Of a stretch of 64,000 nt of DNA, positions 1-43,280 are shown in pieces. How positions within the stretch are numbered: position 1 is the stretch's first letter; each line of letters begins with the position of its first letter. The notes under the pieces were generated by a model. The model made no database searches. It was given only the letters and a program-made list of their open reading frames with translations, and was not told the DNA's origin. Source of the DNA: Thunnus maccoyii. Its lineage: Eukaryota; Chordata; Actinopteri; Scombriformes; Scombridae. A program made the translations under genes and the position numbers. The stretch lies in NCBI RefSeq assembly GCF_910596095.1, contig NC_056552.1, positions 18,424,611-18,488,610 of the forward strand. Reading direction: 5' to 3'.

Positions 1-31184
<31,184 letters not shown>

Positions 31185-31854
31185 CACCACCAGCTAGAGA
31201 GAAATCCAAATATTGACCCAAACTCTGGAGTTGACTGCTTCCAGGATAGTCCTTCAGAACAGACCAAGGGACAGAGGGAAACCAAGACGAAGAATTTCGG
31301 CTCTGCGTATTGATCTGTCCCTTGTAAGAGAAGGAGCTAGCCCACTGGATAAAGCCCAGCAGCACTGGCACTTAGAGGAGTCCGGTTTGTTCTGGGGAAA
31401 AGTCTGACCCATGTCAGATTTTTACCTCTTTATCAGATGTGGATTGAGGCTCCCTGTCGCAGCAAGAGCCTACAGCCTTCCCTGTGGCTGATATAAGAGA
31501 ATATCTTGTCTCTGCGACAAGATTACTGCAACAAAAGAACAGGAACCAAGGACATGAGCACTTTGGAGAATGGTAGCTTGGAAATGCTACAGCAGACTTG
31601 GCTTTCTGAAACAAAGACTGACTCAGAGAGCGGAAGAGACTGTATGGTAAGGAGAGACTTACTGTAAACCACACTGGTTTGGATGGTTTTAATGGTCTTA
31701 TACTGGTAGTGTGATAATGACAAGGCGATTGGGAGATCCCCAACAGGACCAAAAAACACTGTAGTTCGGACTTTGTGTGTAAATGTGTGTGCAGAGTGGC
31801 TGCGATGACCCTGTTTGGCATTTAATGAGCTCTGAGTAAATAGTGCTTTAGCGT

Positions 31855-31860
31855 GTGTGT

Positions 31861-31891
<31 letters not shown>
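31855..31891 (+). repeat. (TG)n microsatellite in the 3' UTR
   Basis: About 17 TG units with one TA interruption, inside the inferred 3' UTR. Confidence 0.9.
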
Positions 31892-31892
<1 letters not shown>

Positions 31893-32236
31893 TTGTACTG
31901 TGTGTGTGGTCATGCACATGTATGCCTGTGCTCGTCGGTTGCAAGCCAAGATGACGTCATGACACACCGTCAGTATGTCTTTAACACTCTGAATATGAAT
32001 CTGTCCAGTACTTAACGTTCGGTTGTTAGTCCTTGAGACGGAAACACAAAATGATTTTTCTCCTGTCAAGCCATACACGTCAATACCTCTCTCGTATCCT
32101 CCTATTCAGGTGCGAAGACACATGTACAGGTAGTTGGATTGTTTATTTGAACTGTGCGTGCATGTTTGCGTGCGTGCGTACGTGTGCATGGGCGAGCGTG
32201 TGTGCTTTGTACAGCGTTATGTGTAATATAACATGT

Positions 32237-32244
32237 TGTAAATA
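32237..32244 (+). promoter_or_regulatory. Pumilio-type site TGTAAATA in 3' UTR
   Basis: Matches the UGUANAUA consensus bound by Pumilio proteins. A second match, TGTAGATA, is at 32,730-32,737. Motif match only. Confidence 0.35.
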
Positions 32245-32729
32245 GTATACATATATATTTGTTCTTGTTTTTTTTTTTTTCTTTTGCAGAGAAGATTATT
32301 TTATTTAGATTTTTTTAAGGTTGTGTGTGGGGGGTTTGGGGAGGGGTCTGGCAGAGGGAGGAGGTTAAATGTCCTTCTCTCTCAATGCACTGAACAGGAT
32401 CGGAGATGTGGATTTGGGGTCAAGCTGTACAACTGATGTGAAGACTTTGCGGTTGTAAGCCCTGCTTTAGGGATGAATATGTAGAAAGGGTGTCTGGGAA
32501 ATGTTGTTTTTATAAAGAAATCAGAAAAAGGCTCTTTTTAAACATGTGTCCAAAATCTCTTTGTTCTCTTTATTTTGCTCTGTTAGGTTTAGAGTGTGCT
32601 TTTCCTGTTGGGAGCTTCTTTTTTTTTTTTTTTTTTTTTACAAATACTGGAAAAGAAACTAAGTTTCTGCTGTTCTCTGATCCTGAAAGAATCTTCTTTA
32701 TCTATTTTAGCCTGTATTTCTATAAAAAA

Positions 32730-32737
32730 TGTAGATA
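32730..32737 (+). promoter_or_regulatory. Pumilio-type site TGTAGATA in 3' UTR
   Basis: Second UGUANAUA match in the same 3' UTR, about 490 nt after the first. Motif match only. Confidence 0.33.
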
Positions 32738-33665
32738 TTTATCTGGCATCAAAAAGAAACATACCAAAGCACCTGTGAGTTTATGCTTCACTGCAGTAGA
32801 AGAAAACAATTCTATGAAAAAAAAGACAAAAAGATGTTCAATCAAATCTGAATCCGGGACCCCTGCAATCACAGAGGTATTTGAAGTAGAGTTCCTCTCG
32901 TTGTCTGCTCGTGTTCATCCAGCGTTGCTATGACAGCCTCTGAGAAACATTGCAGCAACATTGTCTGCACACTGCCCAGCTGATGCACTTGAGGTCTCTA
33001 TGGCAACCAGAATGGCATCACGTGACTGTGAAGGACAATCAGAGCCAATCAATGGGACAATGTTGAGAGACAAAAAAAAAAAAAAGCAAGATAAGGATCA
33101 AATCACAAATTATGCTTCTTGTCACTTTTATTCCTGCTTTGCCAAAAATGTCTGTGTGTGTGTGTTTTATGTTTGCTTGTTTTCCTAGTTTACCATTGTC
33201 TTACTGTTTATGCAAGCCTGTAATGACTGTGTGTTGTCAGTGTATAGGATGTACAGGGGGAAGAACATGAATGCCTTTTTTCTTTTTAGGACATTGACTT
33301 TTTTGACTTTTAACAACAATGTTGCTGTTACACTGCAAAGCAAAAGCTTTATAAGAAATCTAATGTGAAACTCACTTTTTGAAATATTACATTTATGGGT
33401 CTTTAATTGATTTTTTTTTTTAAAGCTGTATTTTCTTTAAGAAACACTGGATTCAGTTCTAACCACATTTTGACAGAAGCAGCATCATTGTGCGACCTGT
33501 TTTGTTTTGTAGACCCACTGGAACCTGCTTTGTACGGTTGAGATGGCCTACTAAAATATATTATGTAATTTCAGTCATTCTTTTGGAAATATGACTTAAA
33601 TATTTCCTCATGTACAAAAAGAAAAAAATTATTTATCTTAATTTTATTGCCTTTTTTTGTGTTTC

Positions 33666-33671
33666 ATTAAA
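33666..33671 (+). terminator. bahcc1 polyadenylation signal ATTAAA
   Basis: ATTAAA is followed within about 20 nt by an A-rich cleavage region and then a T/GT-rich downstream element (33,696-33,730). It is the common variant of AATAAA. I saw no better candidate nearby in the 3' UTR. Confidence 0.65.
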
Positions 33672-35452
33672 AAAAGATTCTTACAAAAAAAAAATCTTGA
33701 TGTTTTTTTTTCTTTTCTGCCGGGTGTGAGTCCTCTGAATACTGCCTTGTGTTCATCAGTGCCCGTCATTTGTCTGCTGAAGTAAAATGGACCACAGAAG
33801 AAAGCGTGGAAGGTTGAGAAGGGGGGAGGAAAAAAAAAAAAGAAAAACACAAGAGGAGGAAGCAATCTGAAACTGTAGCTGTAGCCGATAGAGGGAAAAG
33901 AATGGGAGAGAAAGGGAAACTGTATCTAGCGGTGTTTCATGAGAGACGACGGGCGGGATAAAGTCTCCTCGGGCTGTACAGGTGGGTCAGGTATTCAGAA
34001 TAATAAAAACGGAACAGAACCATCAAGAGAACAAAGCGAGGAGATCAGCTTTCAGCCCGCAAAGATTTCAAATCCTCACTCTTTGCATGTGTGTGTGTGT
34101 GTGTGAATGCAGAAATGCAGCTCACATGTGCTCATCAGACAGAGGCCATTTATACACCAATGTAAATCTACAGTCTGCATGCATTCCTCTACTTTTGTGT
34201 GTCTTTCTACTCTCCTTTATGTGTGTGTGTGTGTGTGTGTGTGTGAGTGTAAGCTGAGAGCTGAGAAGAACAGTCGAGATTATCCCTTGCAGGGTGTGGA
34301 GTTTCTAGGACAAAGTGCACAAATTTACTGCGTTTTATTTGAGACTTCCTGTGATATATTCACACCTTTTTATCGCACTGTAACCAGAGCCTTTGTGATG
34401 CGGCTTATTGCAACATTAAAGTCTGGATGGAGGATTTACCTTTGACCTCAAATTACAGTCTGGCTGCCTCGTGGCACCACGCGAAGAAGGCTCGAGCGCA
34501 GCGTTGCCTTGAACGCCAGCTGTAAACTTTATTTAATACCAAGTGGTGTTTTTAACATCAGCCCCTCTTTTGCTGGGTTTTTCTTTTCTCTTCTTGGCCA
34601 GCGTATCTCTCCCTGCTTTTCTAGTCAATACAGGAAAAGGTGACTCACATTTTTTTCTGAATAACTTTGCTAATGGTCCTCGGACATAGTTTGAAATCAC
34701 ACACATAGGCCTACACACATTCAAAGATAGGCTCTTTGTCCAGCGGTATGTGTGTTTGCTTTCCTTTTGTCTCCTGCGTTTCGCTGTTTCGGCAGTTTAA
34801 CTTGTTATTACAAAGATATGAAACACTATGCCTACCAGTCTGACCACACACATACACACACACACTCATGTGCCCATTCTGCTCACTGCTGGTCTTTTAC
34901 ATCCTCCTCATCGGCTCCTCAATCAACCAACGCCTTCAGAACACACAGACATTAAGTGCAGTCTTTGACTCCTTATCAGGAGGTTTGTATTGGGCTTATC
35001 TGGTTGACATTGTTAGACTACTTTACCCAGAATGCTGCGGGAGATAGGGGCACAATGGGAGGCTGGGGGTGCCCTCTGGGTTAATGAGAGAGGGCTTTCA
35101 CGTCGTAAGAGCAAACACGCCACAAGCTGATTTGTGTGTGAGAATGTGTGCGTGTGTTTGTGTGTGTGCGTGTGTGTAAAGGGTCAAGGTGTCACAGAAA
35201 GGTGTGGCAGTTTGTGTTATTGTGTTTTTTAGTTTTCAGACGGCAGCTGGTGGACAGGAGCAAAGACATCACATCTGAAGCATGTGCACCCGCCAAGAGG
35301 AGTCTAGAGGTTATCCATTGGGAGCGGCTCAATCAGTGTGTGTATGTGTGTGTGTGTTATTATGTGCTTCTACTGTATTTGTGCAGGTGTGTGTATCTGT
35401 ATTCTAGTTTAAAATAGTTGAATTGAAAAAGGAGAGTGTGTGTGTGTGTGTT

Positions 35453-35478
35453 GGGGGGGCGGGGGGGGGGGGGGGGGG
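35453..35478 (+). repeat. poly-G tract
   Basis: Seven G, one C, then eighteen G, directly after a TG repeat. Strong G-quadruplex potential, and also a region prone to assembly error. Confidence 0.85.
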
Positions 35479-35758
35479 TCCAATCCAGAGAAAGCTCTCC
35501 ATTTAGATATAGCCTGAGCATGTCACCGAAGTGAATGAATGGCTGCCAGCTGCAGCGGGATGCTGCATGTGTGTGTTTGTGCACATTTGCGTGTGTGTGT
35601 GTGTGTGTGCGTGTGTGTGTGTGTGTGTGTGCGTGTACTGGGGTATATTCAGGTCACTGAGAGTGGGAGTAAGGAGATCAGTGGTCTTCTCTGCATCACC
35701 TCATCTATCGTTCATATGAGCCTCCATGAGCTCGCCGCTGGTATCCATCTTACTATCC

Positions 35759-35791
<33 letters not shown>

Positions 35792-36871
35792 CTTTGATGA
35801 CATTGTAGATGTCCGTATAGCCAATCTGACTCATTGGTAGTTGTGCAACGTATTCTGTGGCAACAGATGGTAGGCTTACATAAATCATGGATTCTTGGCA
35901 GTGTGGAAGTCATGTCCATGTTTTCCTACATTACAACACCAACAAACCTCCTCTGTTCTTTCTCTTTCCCCCCGTTTTATGACTTGTTTTACTCTCTGGC
36001 CCATTACACAGAATATTTAAGGGGACATTTAGGGCCAAATGTAGATGATGTGGCGACATTTTCCACTCAGGACAATGAAGCAGAAAATGAGACCAAATCT
36101 GAGACATGTACACTAAACATCGGCATTTTTGTCCCTCAAAAAGCCAAGGCTTCTTTTCACTCGCTATTTCACGTCAGAGAGAATTTAGACAGTTCGTACT
36201 GTATCTAACACGAGTAAAATAATGTTTAACAAACCTATCATCCTATTATTATTACCTAGTATTTCACCTTGATACCATAGGTTAATTTTTAAATATACAT
36301 TTTCTTTAACCACTTTTACACCAAAATTAAAAAATAGAAGAAAAAACACTTAAATTGAGTTTATTTCTATTTCACTTTTTTCAACCACATTTCATGTTTT
36401 ATTTGAAGTATATTTTAATTATTTTTTGTTGTAATAAGGGGTGTCTTTGTATCTTTAATTTATGTGACATTATACATTTAAAATAATAATTAGTATTTTA
36501 GGTCTACGTTTTGTAGATAATTCACCTCAAAACAAAAATCCTTTTTAAATCCCTTCAATAAATGAACAACTGTTAAAATGTTTTCTGTGACTGAAACAGG
36601 AAATGGACTTGGAGGAATGGGGGAGCTTTTAAAACTATTATAACAAATTTCAGTTTAATTCAATTGTAGGTCTGTACATATTGAAAAGGCAGAAAGAGAC
36701 AGAACATCTTTTTCCATTCACTCTGTTGTGTTTTACTTAAAGTTTGAAGAAGCAGAGGAAAGAAGAGAAGAAGAAACCGAGGGAAATGAGGAGGTGGACG
36801 ATGAAGAGGAGCACAGGGACTGAGGAAGAGCCAGGAAAACCACCATGATGATTAACCCTCTTTCCTACAGG

Positions 36872-36874
<3 letters not shown>

Positions 36875-36918
<44 letters not shown>
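36875..36918 (+). repeat. (CA)n microsatellite
   Basis: About 22 CA units. Confidence 0.93.
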
Positions 36919-36919
<1 letters not shown>

Positions 36920-37160
36920 GGGTTGTACATTACACGGAGCAGTTCTGGTGGTTATCGCTGATGCTGGTATTTGATATTTGGAATAGTAGAGGAGTCTTGG
37001 CCAGCAGGAGGCCGCCTGCCCCGACAGTCAGAATAGGTCAATCATCCTGTAAAGTCTTAGTGGACACAGCAACCCGAGCCACAGACACCTGATAGCTGCT
37101 GTGTAGGAATGTGTGTGTGATATTATATGATCTGGATGCAGGGTGGAATTTATACGGGAA

Positions 37161-37195
<35 letters not shown>

Positions 37196-37295
37196 GGGAG
37201 ACACTTGATTGCCAAGCTGGCCAATTCTACCCCAGCGACAGTTGGAGAAAAGATTTGTACAGTATATTTATATAAAACAACCAGTACAAACTCGC

Positions 37296-37329
<34 letters not shown>

Positions 37330-37715
37330 CTCAAACTGCCCTGTATGTTCTTTCCTCCTGATGTGTTGTCAGCTACCCTGCAGGGGTCATCAAAATTCCT
37401 GTAACCGTACACCTGTCTGGATGTAATACGTACAGTAAATTAACGTGAAACCTGAACAGTGTGACAGTGTTCGAGGATTTATCTCCACACATGCCTCTGT
37501 CGCCGCTTTATATGTGAATTGATGCATCATTGGTGATGTTAACAGGCAGGTTGCATTTCCTTACATTTCATCAGATTTTTCTCAAACATGCTCCACAGTA
37601 AAATAATACTGCACAACCTCACTGCAACTTGATAGCAATAAGACCACAGAACATATTTGCTAAATATTTGTACATATATCTCAAAAGTTTCTTTATTATA
37701 AAGGCTTTGATATCT

Positions 37716-38133
37716 GAAGGAATATTTTGACATTTTTGGAAATGAGCTCCTTTCCTTTCTTGCTAAGAGTTATGTGAGAAGATTGATACCACTCTCGTGT
37801 ATGTATGCTAAATGTGAAGCTAGAACTAGAAGATAGTTAGCTGAGCATAAAGACTGGAAACAGGTGGAAACAGCTAGCCTAGTTCTGTTCGAAGGTTAAA
37901 AAACATCAGCCTACTGTCACCATGTTTCACAAACAAGATATAGTTTTCTTTTTGGATAGAGCCATCCTAACTGTGTCCCCCTGTTTCCGATCTTCACGCC
38001 AAGCTAAGCTAAATGGGTCCTGGCTCTAGCTTCATATTTAGCGTACAGGCATTAGAGTGGTATCATTCTTCTCATTTGACTTTCAGCAAAAAAGTAAATT
38101 ATTTTCTCCTAAAATGTCCAACTATTCCTCTAA
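37716..38133. mobile_element. palindromic foldback element
   Basis: About 418 bp that reads almost the same on both strands. The left end GAAGGAATATTTTGACATTT pairs with the right end AAAATGTCCAACTATTCCTC. Inner blocks pair too: GAGAAGATTGATACCACTCT with AGAGTGGTATCATTCTTCTC, and AAATGTGAAGCTAGAACTAG with CTGGCTCTAGCTTCATATTT. This sequence type is widespread in percomorph genomes as I recall. No coding capacity. Confidence 0.65.
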
Positions 38134-40386
38134 ACACTTGTGAAAATAGCAACTGGGATGCTTCTCCTGAATTTTGGTGTATTTTCTATTTTTATTATTA
38201 GTTTTATCTTCCCATAGATAAGTCAAAGCAACTGTAATCCTATTTTCACCTGTGAACCTCTTGTAATTCAGGAATTTGTGTGTTTACTGCACAAAACACA
38301 GGCAAAGTGGGTAAATTCCTAATATAGCCTCTTAGCAATTTAGACCATGTCCACACTAAGCCATCTAAACTTGTAAATGCATCTTTTTCTCCACCAAAAA
38401 TGGAGCTTTTCCAAAATGGCCTCGAGTGTGTTAATCTGAAACCGTGTTATAGTGTGTAAGGCAGGAATTGGAGCTGTGTAGAAACACTGTCATATCGGTG
38501 ACAAAACAGTTTGTCAGTAACGTGGCACTTTATTGTTTTTCATTGGTGTTTTATTGGAAGAGAGAGAGGAAGAAACAATGACAATTACAACAATGGCAGA
38601 TGGCTTCATGCGAGTGCTGTTCTACTTTGATAGCTTATTTAGAGTTAAAAGTTGCAGTCTATCACTTTTCTCTCGCTGAAATTGCTGTCATCTGCTTGCA
38701 ATAAACAAAATGTCAGGAAGCCGCTGTAGAAACGGAAATAGCATACCGTTTCTTCTTCGCTGGTTTTCTGTGGCTGACTTGCTCATCTGTCCTCCGTGCA
38801 TGCCTGGTGGGAGGAGAATTACCCGTTTTGCCGTTTTAATGTGGACGGAAGTATTTGCAGAAGCGAGCTGAAACTCCTGCTGTGAGCACATGTGGATTTG
38901 CTCGAAAACAGCATTTTAGAATTTAGCCGGCTTAATTTAGCCCAAATCTTAAGATAGCTTCTTTCCAAATGGCTCTCCAAAAAAAAATCCTAATTACTGA
39001 GACACTGAACTTATATTACCTAATGACCTGTGTGTTTGGTGAAACATGGGAGGTAATTTGTGGTGGAATTTTTACTTTACAGTTTACACGCATGCCTGAT
39101 TCAAAGCAATTAAGAACACTGATGACCTCTGCAGATATTACTGATCACAAGAGAAGCCCAGGTAATGGTAGTCCCATGCACAGGGCTAGTGTCAAGACAT
39201 AGTTACCATGATGATAAATGGCAGAAAATTAATGAACAATTTAGAGAATAATTGGTAAACATCATAATTATTAATAATTCTTAATAGAAGAGGGACAGAG
39301 AGCATTTTCTCTGGTGAAAGTAGCCTCAGTGGACCAGTTTCTCATCTTGAAGAAACAAACATTGATGTTATGAGCCATGTAAGACGCACAAAGAGCGAAT
39401 GGTGATATAGTACAAAGACAACAGCTTTCCTACAATGTCTGCTTTACGTTCTCTGTCTAAATGTCTCTGCCTGTAGTCCCTGAAGCTGAAAGCTGCGCTG
39501 CTTGGTCTGTATGACTGACGATTCATCAACTGACAGCGATCCTGAGAGATTAAGACGCCACGCTGAGTGAGCAGAGCTGAAGCAACACACCAGGAATGTA
39601 CAGTGCAAAATCAATGGAACAGTTAAGCTTCCTATATATCAGACACAGACAACAGAAATCAAGACAGGCGGGGGAAATCCTGGTTATATTTTGGTCTTTT
39701 GTTATCCGCATTGACTCAGCAAAGTGTGTGTGTATGTGTGTGTGTGTGTTTGCATGAGAAAGTCTGACAGAGGAAGAGACGAGGGATTATGTGTGGATTA
39801 CGTGCAGTGTGTGTGAGGAAGTTGTTTGGAGAATTTGTGGGTATGTTCTTGTGGTAGTGAAAGCGCAGGATGGGTGTGTGAGTGAGACTGCAGGTTTAGG
39901 ATCTGGGATTGTGTGTGTGTGCGTGTGTGTGTGTGTGTGTGTGTCCCTGGCAGCTGTTTGCCCTGCCCAGAGTGGTCTTGGCAGTGTTTCTTTACTGTAA
40001 CTGCTCCCACATGTTGGCACAGCCTGGCACAGCAAGGGCACACTTCTCAGGTGCCAGGGGTGTGTGTGGTGTGAGTGTGTGTGTGTGTGTGTGTGTATGT
40101 TTGAGAGAGAGAGAAAGAGAATGAGAGAGCGAGAGAGACTGTTTCCACATCTGTTTGTGAGTTTATGAGTGGGAGTTTGTGAGTGTATCTGGGTAGGTAA
40201 AGGTCTGTACAAAGAGTGTGTGTGTGTGTGTGCGTGTGTATGCACGTGTGTGTGTGTGTGTGTATTCCAAGGGGTTGAGCGGGCCTCTTCCACACAGTGG
40301 TGTCAAGTCAATGAACTGATTTACCAATCATTTAATCAACATTTTACTTTATTTCAGACAATGTGACAAAGATACAAAGACAAAGT

Positions 40387-40434
<48 letters not shown>

Positions 40435-42873
40435 CCTGACCACAGACAAATTACTCTCCTCTCTGGAGGGAGTTGCAGAAAAAAAAAAAAAAACATTGCA
40501 AGTGGAAAGCAAAGGAAAAAAGAAGTTTACCACTAACTTTGTCACCAGCCTGAGTGATTTCTGTCTGTACATCTATGTAGCTATGTGTGTGTGTGTGTCA
40601 GAATGTGTGTTTGCAAACACGTATATGTGCATAGCAGTACAGCCTCGTCTGTGCTATTCATGTCACGTTTCTGTTGGCTCAAAGAAAACGTTTCATCTAT
40701 AATTGTCCCTTCATCTTCCACGGAGGTGTGTGTTAGAGTGTGTGTGTGTTTTTTTGCACAATGTGTCTTTTAGTTCTATAAGTTTGCGTGTCCGTTCAAG
40801 TACGCATGCATGAGTGTTGCCTACACATCAGAGGCCTCAGTCATGGGCTTCGTCTCTCAGCGTGTGTGTGTGTGTGTGTGTGTCGGCGTTTGCGTGCTGA
40901 TGGCTCTTCACTCTTTCATCTCATCAAGCGTTCATCACTCCGTCCTTCATCAATCACACCATCCGGCAGATCACTCATCAACTGAGCGTCCTGCTTTTAA
41001 ACGATAAGATCTCTCCGTCCACAGACTCTCTCTGTCTGTAACACACACACACATGCACGCGCACACACACGCACTGTGACGTGGAATGTGATCATAGTGA
41101 CTTTCGAAGGTATTCTTGCTAACACAGTGGGAGGCCTCCTGCGTAGCACCTACACATTATTCCCCCTCCTCATAACACACACACACACCCTCCAGCTCAC
41201 TGTTGGTCGCCGGTGCACACACACACACACACACAAATGTGTACACACACACAGACACACAGTTTCCATGGTGACGGATAGGCAGCCATGCAGAATGAGT
41301 GCATAGTCCCTTGGGACATCTCCTTTGTCCATCTTTCCATCGTTCTCTTTTAGTGATGACAAGATGTCTCCTCTCTGTCTCTCTCTCCCTTCGGCCTCTG
41401 TTCATTATGCATAATGCATGTGTTTCAGTTCATAAGCTAAATTTCATCTGGCCCATCCAGTGGGTTGCAGCACATGCAGTCTTTGTTCCCAAACTCTTTC
41501 CTCCAGATTTGCCCAATGTATTGCCATAAACTCTGTTTCAACAATTGCAACTGAGACTTTAATCCCAACTGAGCTGGCTAGTCCTGTAACCTCGCCGGTG
41601 TTGCAATAAGTGCAGCTTGAATCCGTTTGAGTGACAGCTCCTCATTATGACAGAGTAAGTATGGTATGGATGGAAGGAGGGAGGGAGAGAACAGATTGGT
41701 TGCTCTGTCAGATTGTGAAAAGAGGCCTCGTCACACTCTGGTTGTGATTTATTCTAAAGACGATACCCTCATTTCCCGTGAGTCACTGCTGCTCGGCATG
41801 TTGGGGCTTTGCTGGGCAGAAGAATCGTCGTCAGAACGACACCAACCTGGACAACAGCCACAAGCATCAATGTTCCTTTCTGGAAGAGTTTGTTAGAAAA
41901 TCATGCCTGTAGCCTCTACAGTATATGTACAACTCACAGACGTGGACATTTGATAAAGAGGATCTGGGGCAGCATGATGTGTAACCTCCACCAGAGGCTT
42001 CTTTGTGGCCGCATATCACATGACCTCCATACTAAGAATGGAAGTCATTTGACCTTAACCAACTTTCTTATGAAAGAGAAGAAACCAGTGGTGTCTTTCT
42101 TTACTTTTTGAAAGTTTTAAGTTATTAAACAGCCCATGGTTGAGTGTCCCAAATGACTTAGCACCTCTAATTTTTTTCTCTTTCAGATGATTTCTGGCCC
42201 AACAGTAGAATTTGAATCGTCCTGGATCAGGGTCCCCCATGAATATATTGTGAAATCTGAATACAAGACTCAAAGACGGTGCCAAATCATTCCAGTCAAG
42301 GCCACACTGCAAATGTTAAAAGCTTAACGTTTGTTAGTGCTTGCTGGCTTGCTGGCTGTGAAATGAATGTTGAGTTTGGATGGATTATTTTAGCACTGTG
42401 GTCTGGCATTTACATTGATTATCTCGACGCAGGTGTTAATTTCAAACAGTGTGATGACGTTTGGAGGGCTGACACATCTTACTGCCTGGCCTGAGGGAAG
42501 CCTGCTTCATTTGGGTCAGACACCATCTTGCTGTAACTCGTTGTTTCATGGTGCCCAACGGGGATCAACTTTGCCGACAGGGTTCAAAAGGCTGTAAATG
42601 CTTATTACGAATGTGGTGATGAAGTTGGTAGAACATGATCTCTAGGCCAATGTTTTGATATTTTCAACATCTAATTCTTGGTTTCATGACTGTTTTGACT
42701 GACATCTCTTAATAAGTTTTGGGTATGAACTTTTTTTCCCAGACAATCTATCATGAGTCATTGTTTAAGTGAAAAAGGCCTTGAATCAGTTGGTTTTCAT
42801 GCATTTTTTAAATGGAGGCTGGAAAATTTAAGTGTTACTTTCAGAAGTGTAAAGTGCTGTGATTTTTGCCATT
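38134..42873. other. intergenic, repeats only
   Basis: No gene recognised. The stretch 38,340-38,860 (CCACACTAAGCCATCTAAAC ... TTTTAATGTGGACGGAAGTA) looks like a decayed dispersed repeat with related ends. TG/CA repeats lie at 39,725-39,750, 39,909-39,943, 40,073-40,096, 40,216-40,261, 40,385-40,433, 40,862-40,882 and 41,216-41,235. Confidence 0.5.
40385..40433 (+). repeat. (TG)n microsatellite
   Basis: About 22 TG units with one early T interruption. Confidence 0.93.
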
Positions 42874-42877
42874 TTAA

Positions 42878-43276
42878 AGCTACTGTATGTAAGTTTTTTT
42901 CTTTTTAGTTTATTTTTTTTGTTGTTGTGGAGAGGTGTTGTCAAGGACCTCTGTGACTGAAGCTCACTGCACAACACAGCAGCAGTACAGAGATATTCCC
43001 TACTCAAGTTTTAAAATGAGTCTCACCCTTCAAACGAATCAGAGATGGCCAAAGTCAGGGGTGCAAGCTCATGGCTGTTAATTAATATCTAAATGCTCTT
43101 CTGGCCTACTACTCCTCTAGTACTGAGGCTCAAAGCTAGCATTAGCTGCTGGAAGTTGTCTCTATGACTTACTCAGAGGCAAGCAAGCTCCTGATAACTG
43201 CATTAGTCAAATCACAAGGATGCAGGTCATCTCATGCTAGCGCAACCTTAATTTCCAGAACTTGCATATTGTAGCT
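42878..43276. mobile_element. MITE with TTAA target duplication
   Basis: 399 bp. The left end AGCTACTGTATGTAAG and the reverse complement of the right end AGCTACAATATGCAAG match at 13 of 16. TTAA lies immediately outside both ends (42,874-42,877 and 43,277-43,280). No coding capacity. It is a second family with the same target preference as the intronic element at 29,282. Confidence 0.65.
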
Positions 43277-43280
43277 TTAA

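Larger units (their letters stand above)
31185..33690 (+). other. bahcc1: bahcc1 3' UTR
   Basis: No coding potential; about 2.5 kb between the stop codon and the poly(A) signal. It contains a TG microsatellite (31,855-31,891), a pyrimidine run with about 19 T (32,621-32,639), two Pumilio-type TGTANATA sites and an AT-rich end. The length is inferred from the poly(A) signal, not from transcript data. Confidence 0.75.
33700..37715. other. intergenic region downstream of bahcc1
   Basis: No gene recognised. It holds TG/CA repeats (34,090-34,105, 34,221-34,249, 35,591-35,632, 35,762-35,789, 36,875-36,918, 37,301-37,325), a long G run (35,453-35,478), and a very AT-rich stretch at 36,200-36,560. 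Complex non-repetitive sequence at 34,440-34,570 might be a conserved element (inference). Confidence 0.55.

Noticed and set aside
36740..36825. Glu-rich exon-like stretch (KFEEAEERREEETEGNEEVD) after a possible acceptor
   Set aside because: Low complexity, ends at a stop without partner exons, and lies about 3 kb past the bahcc1 poly(A) site. Could be chance.
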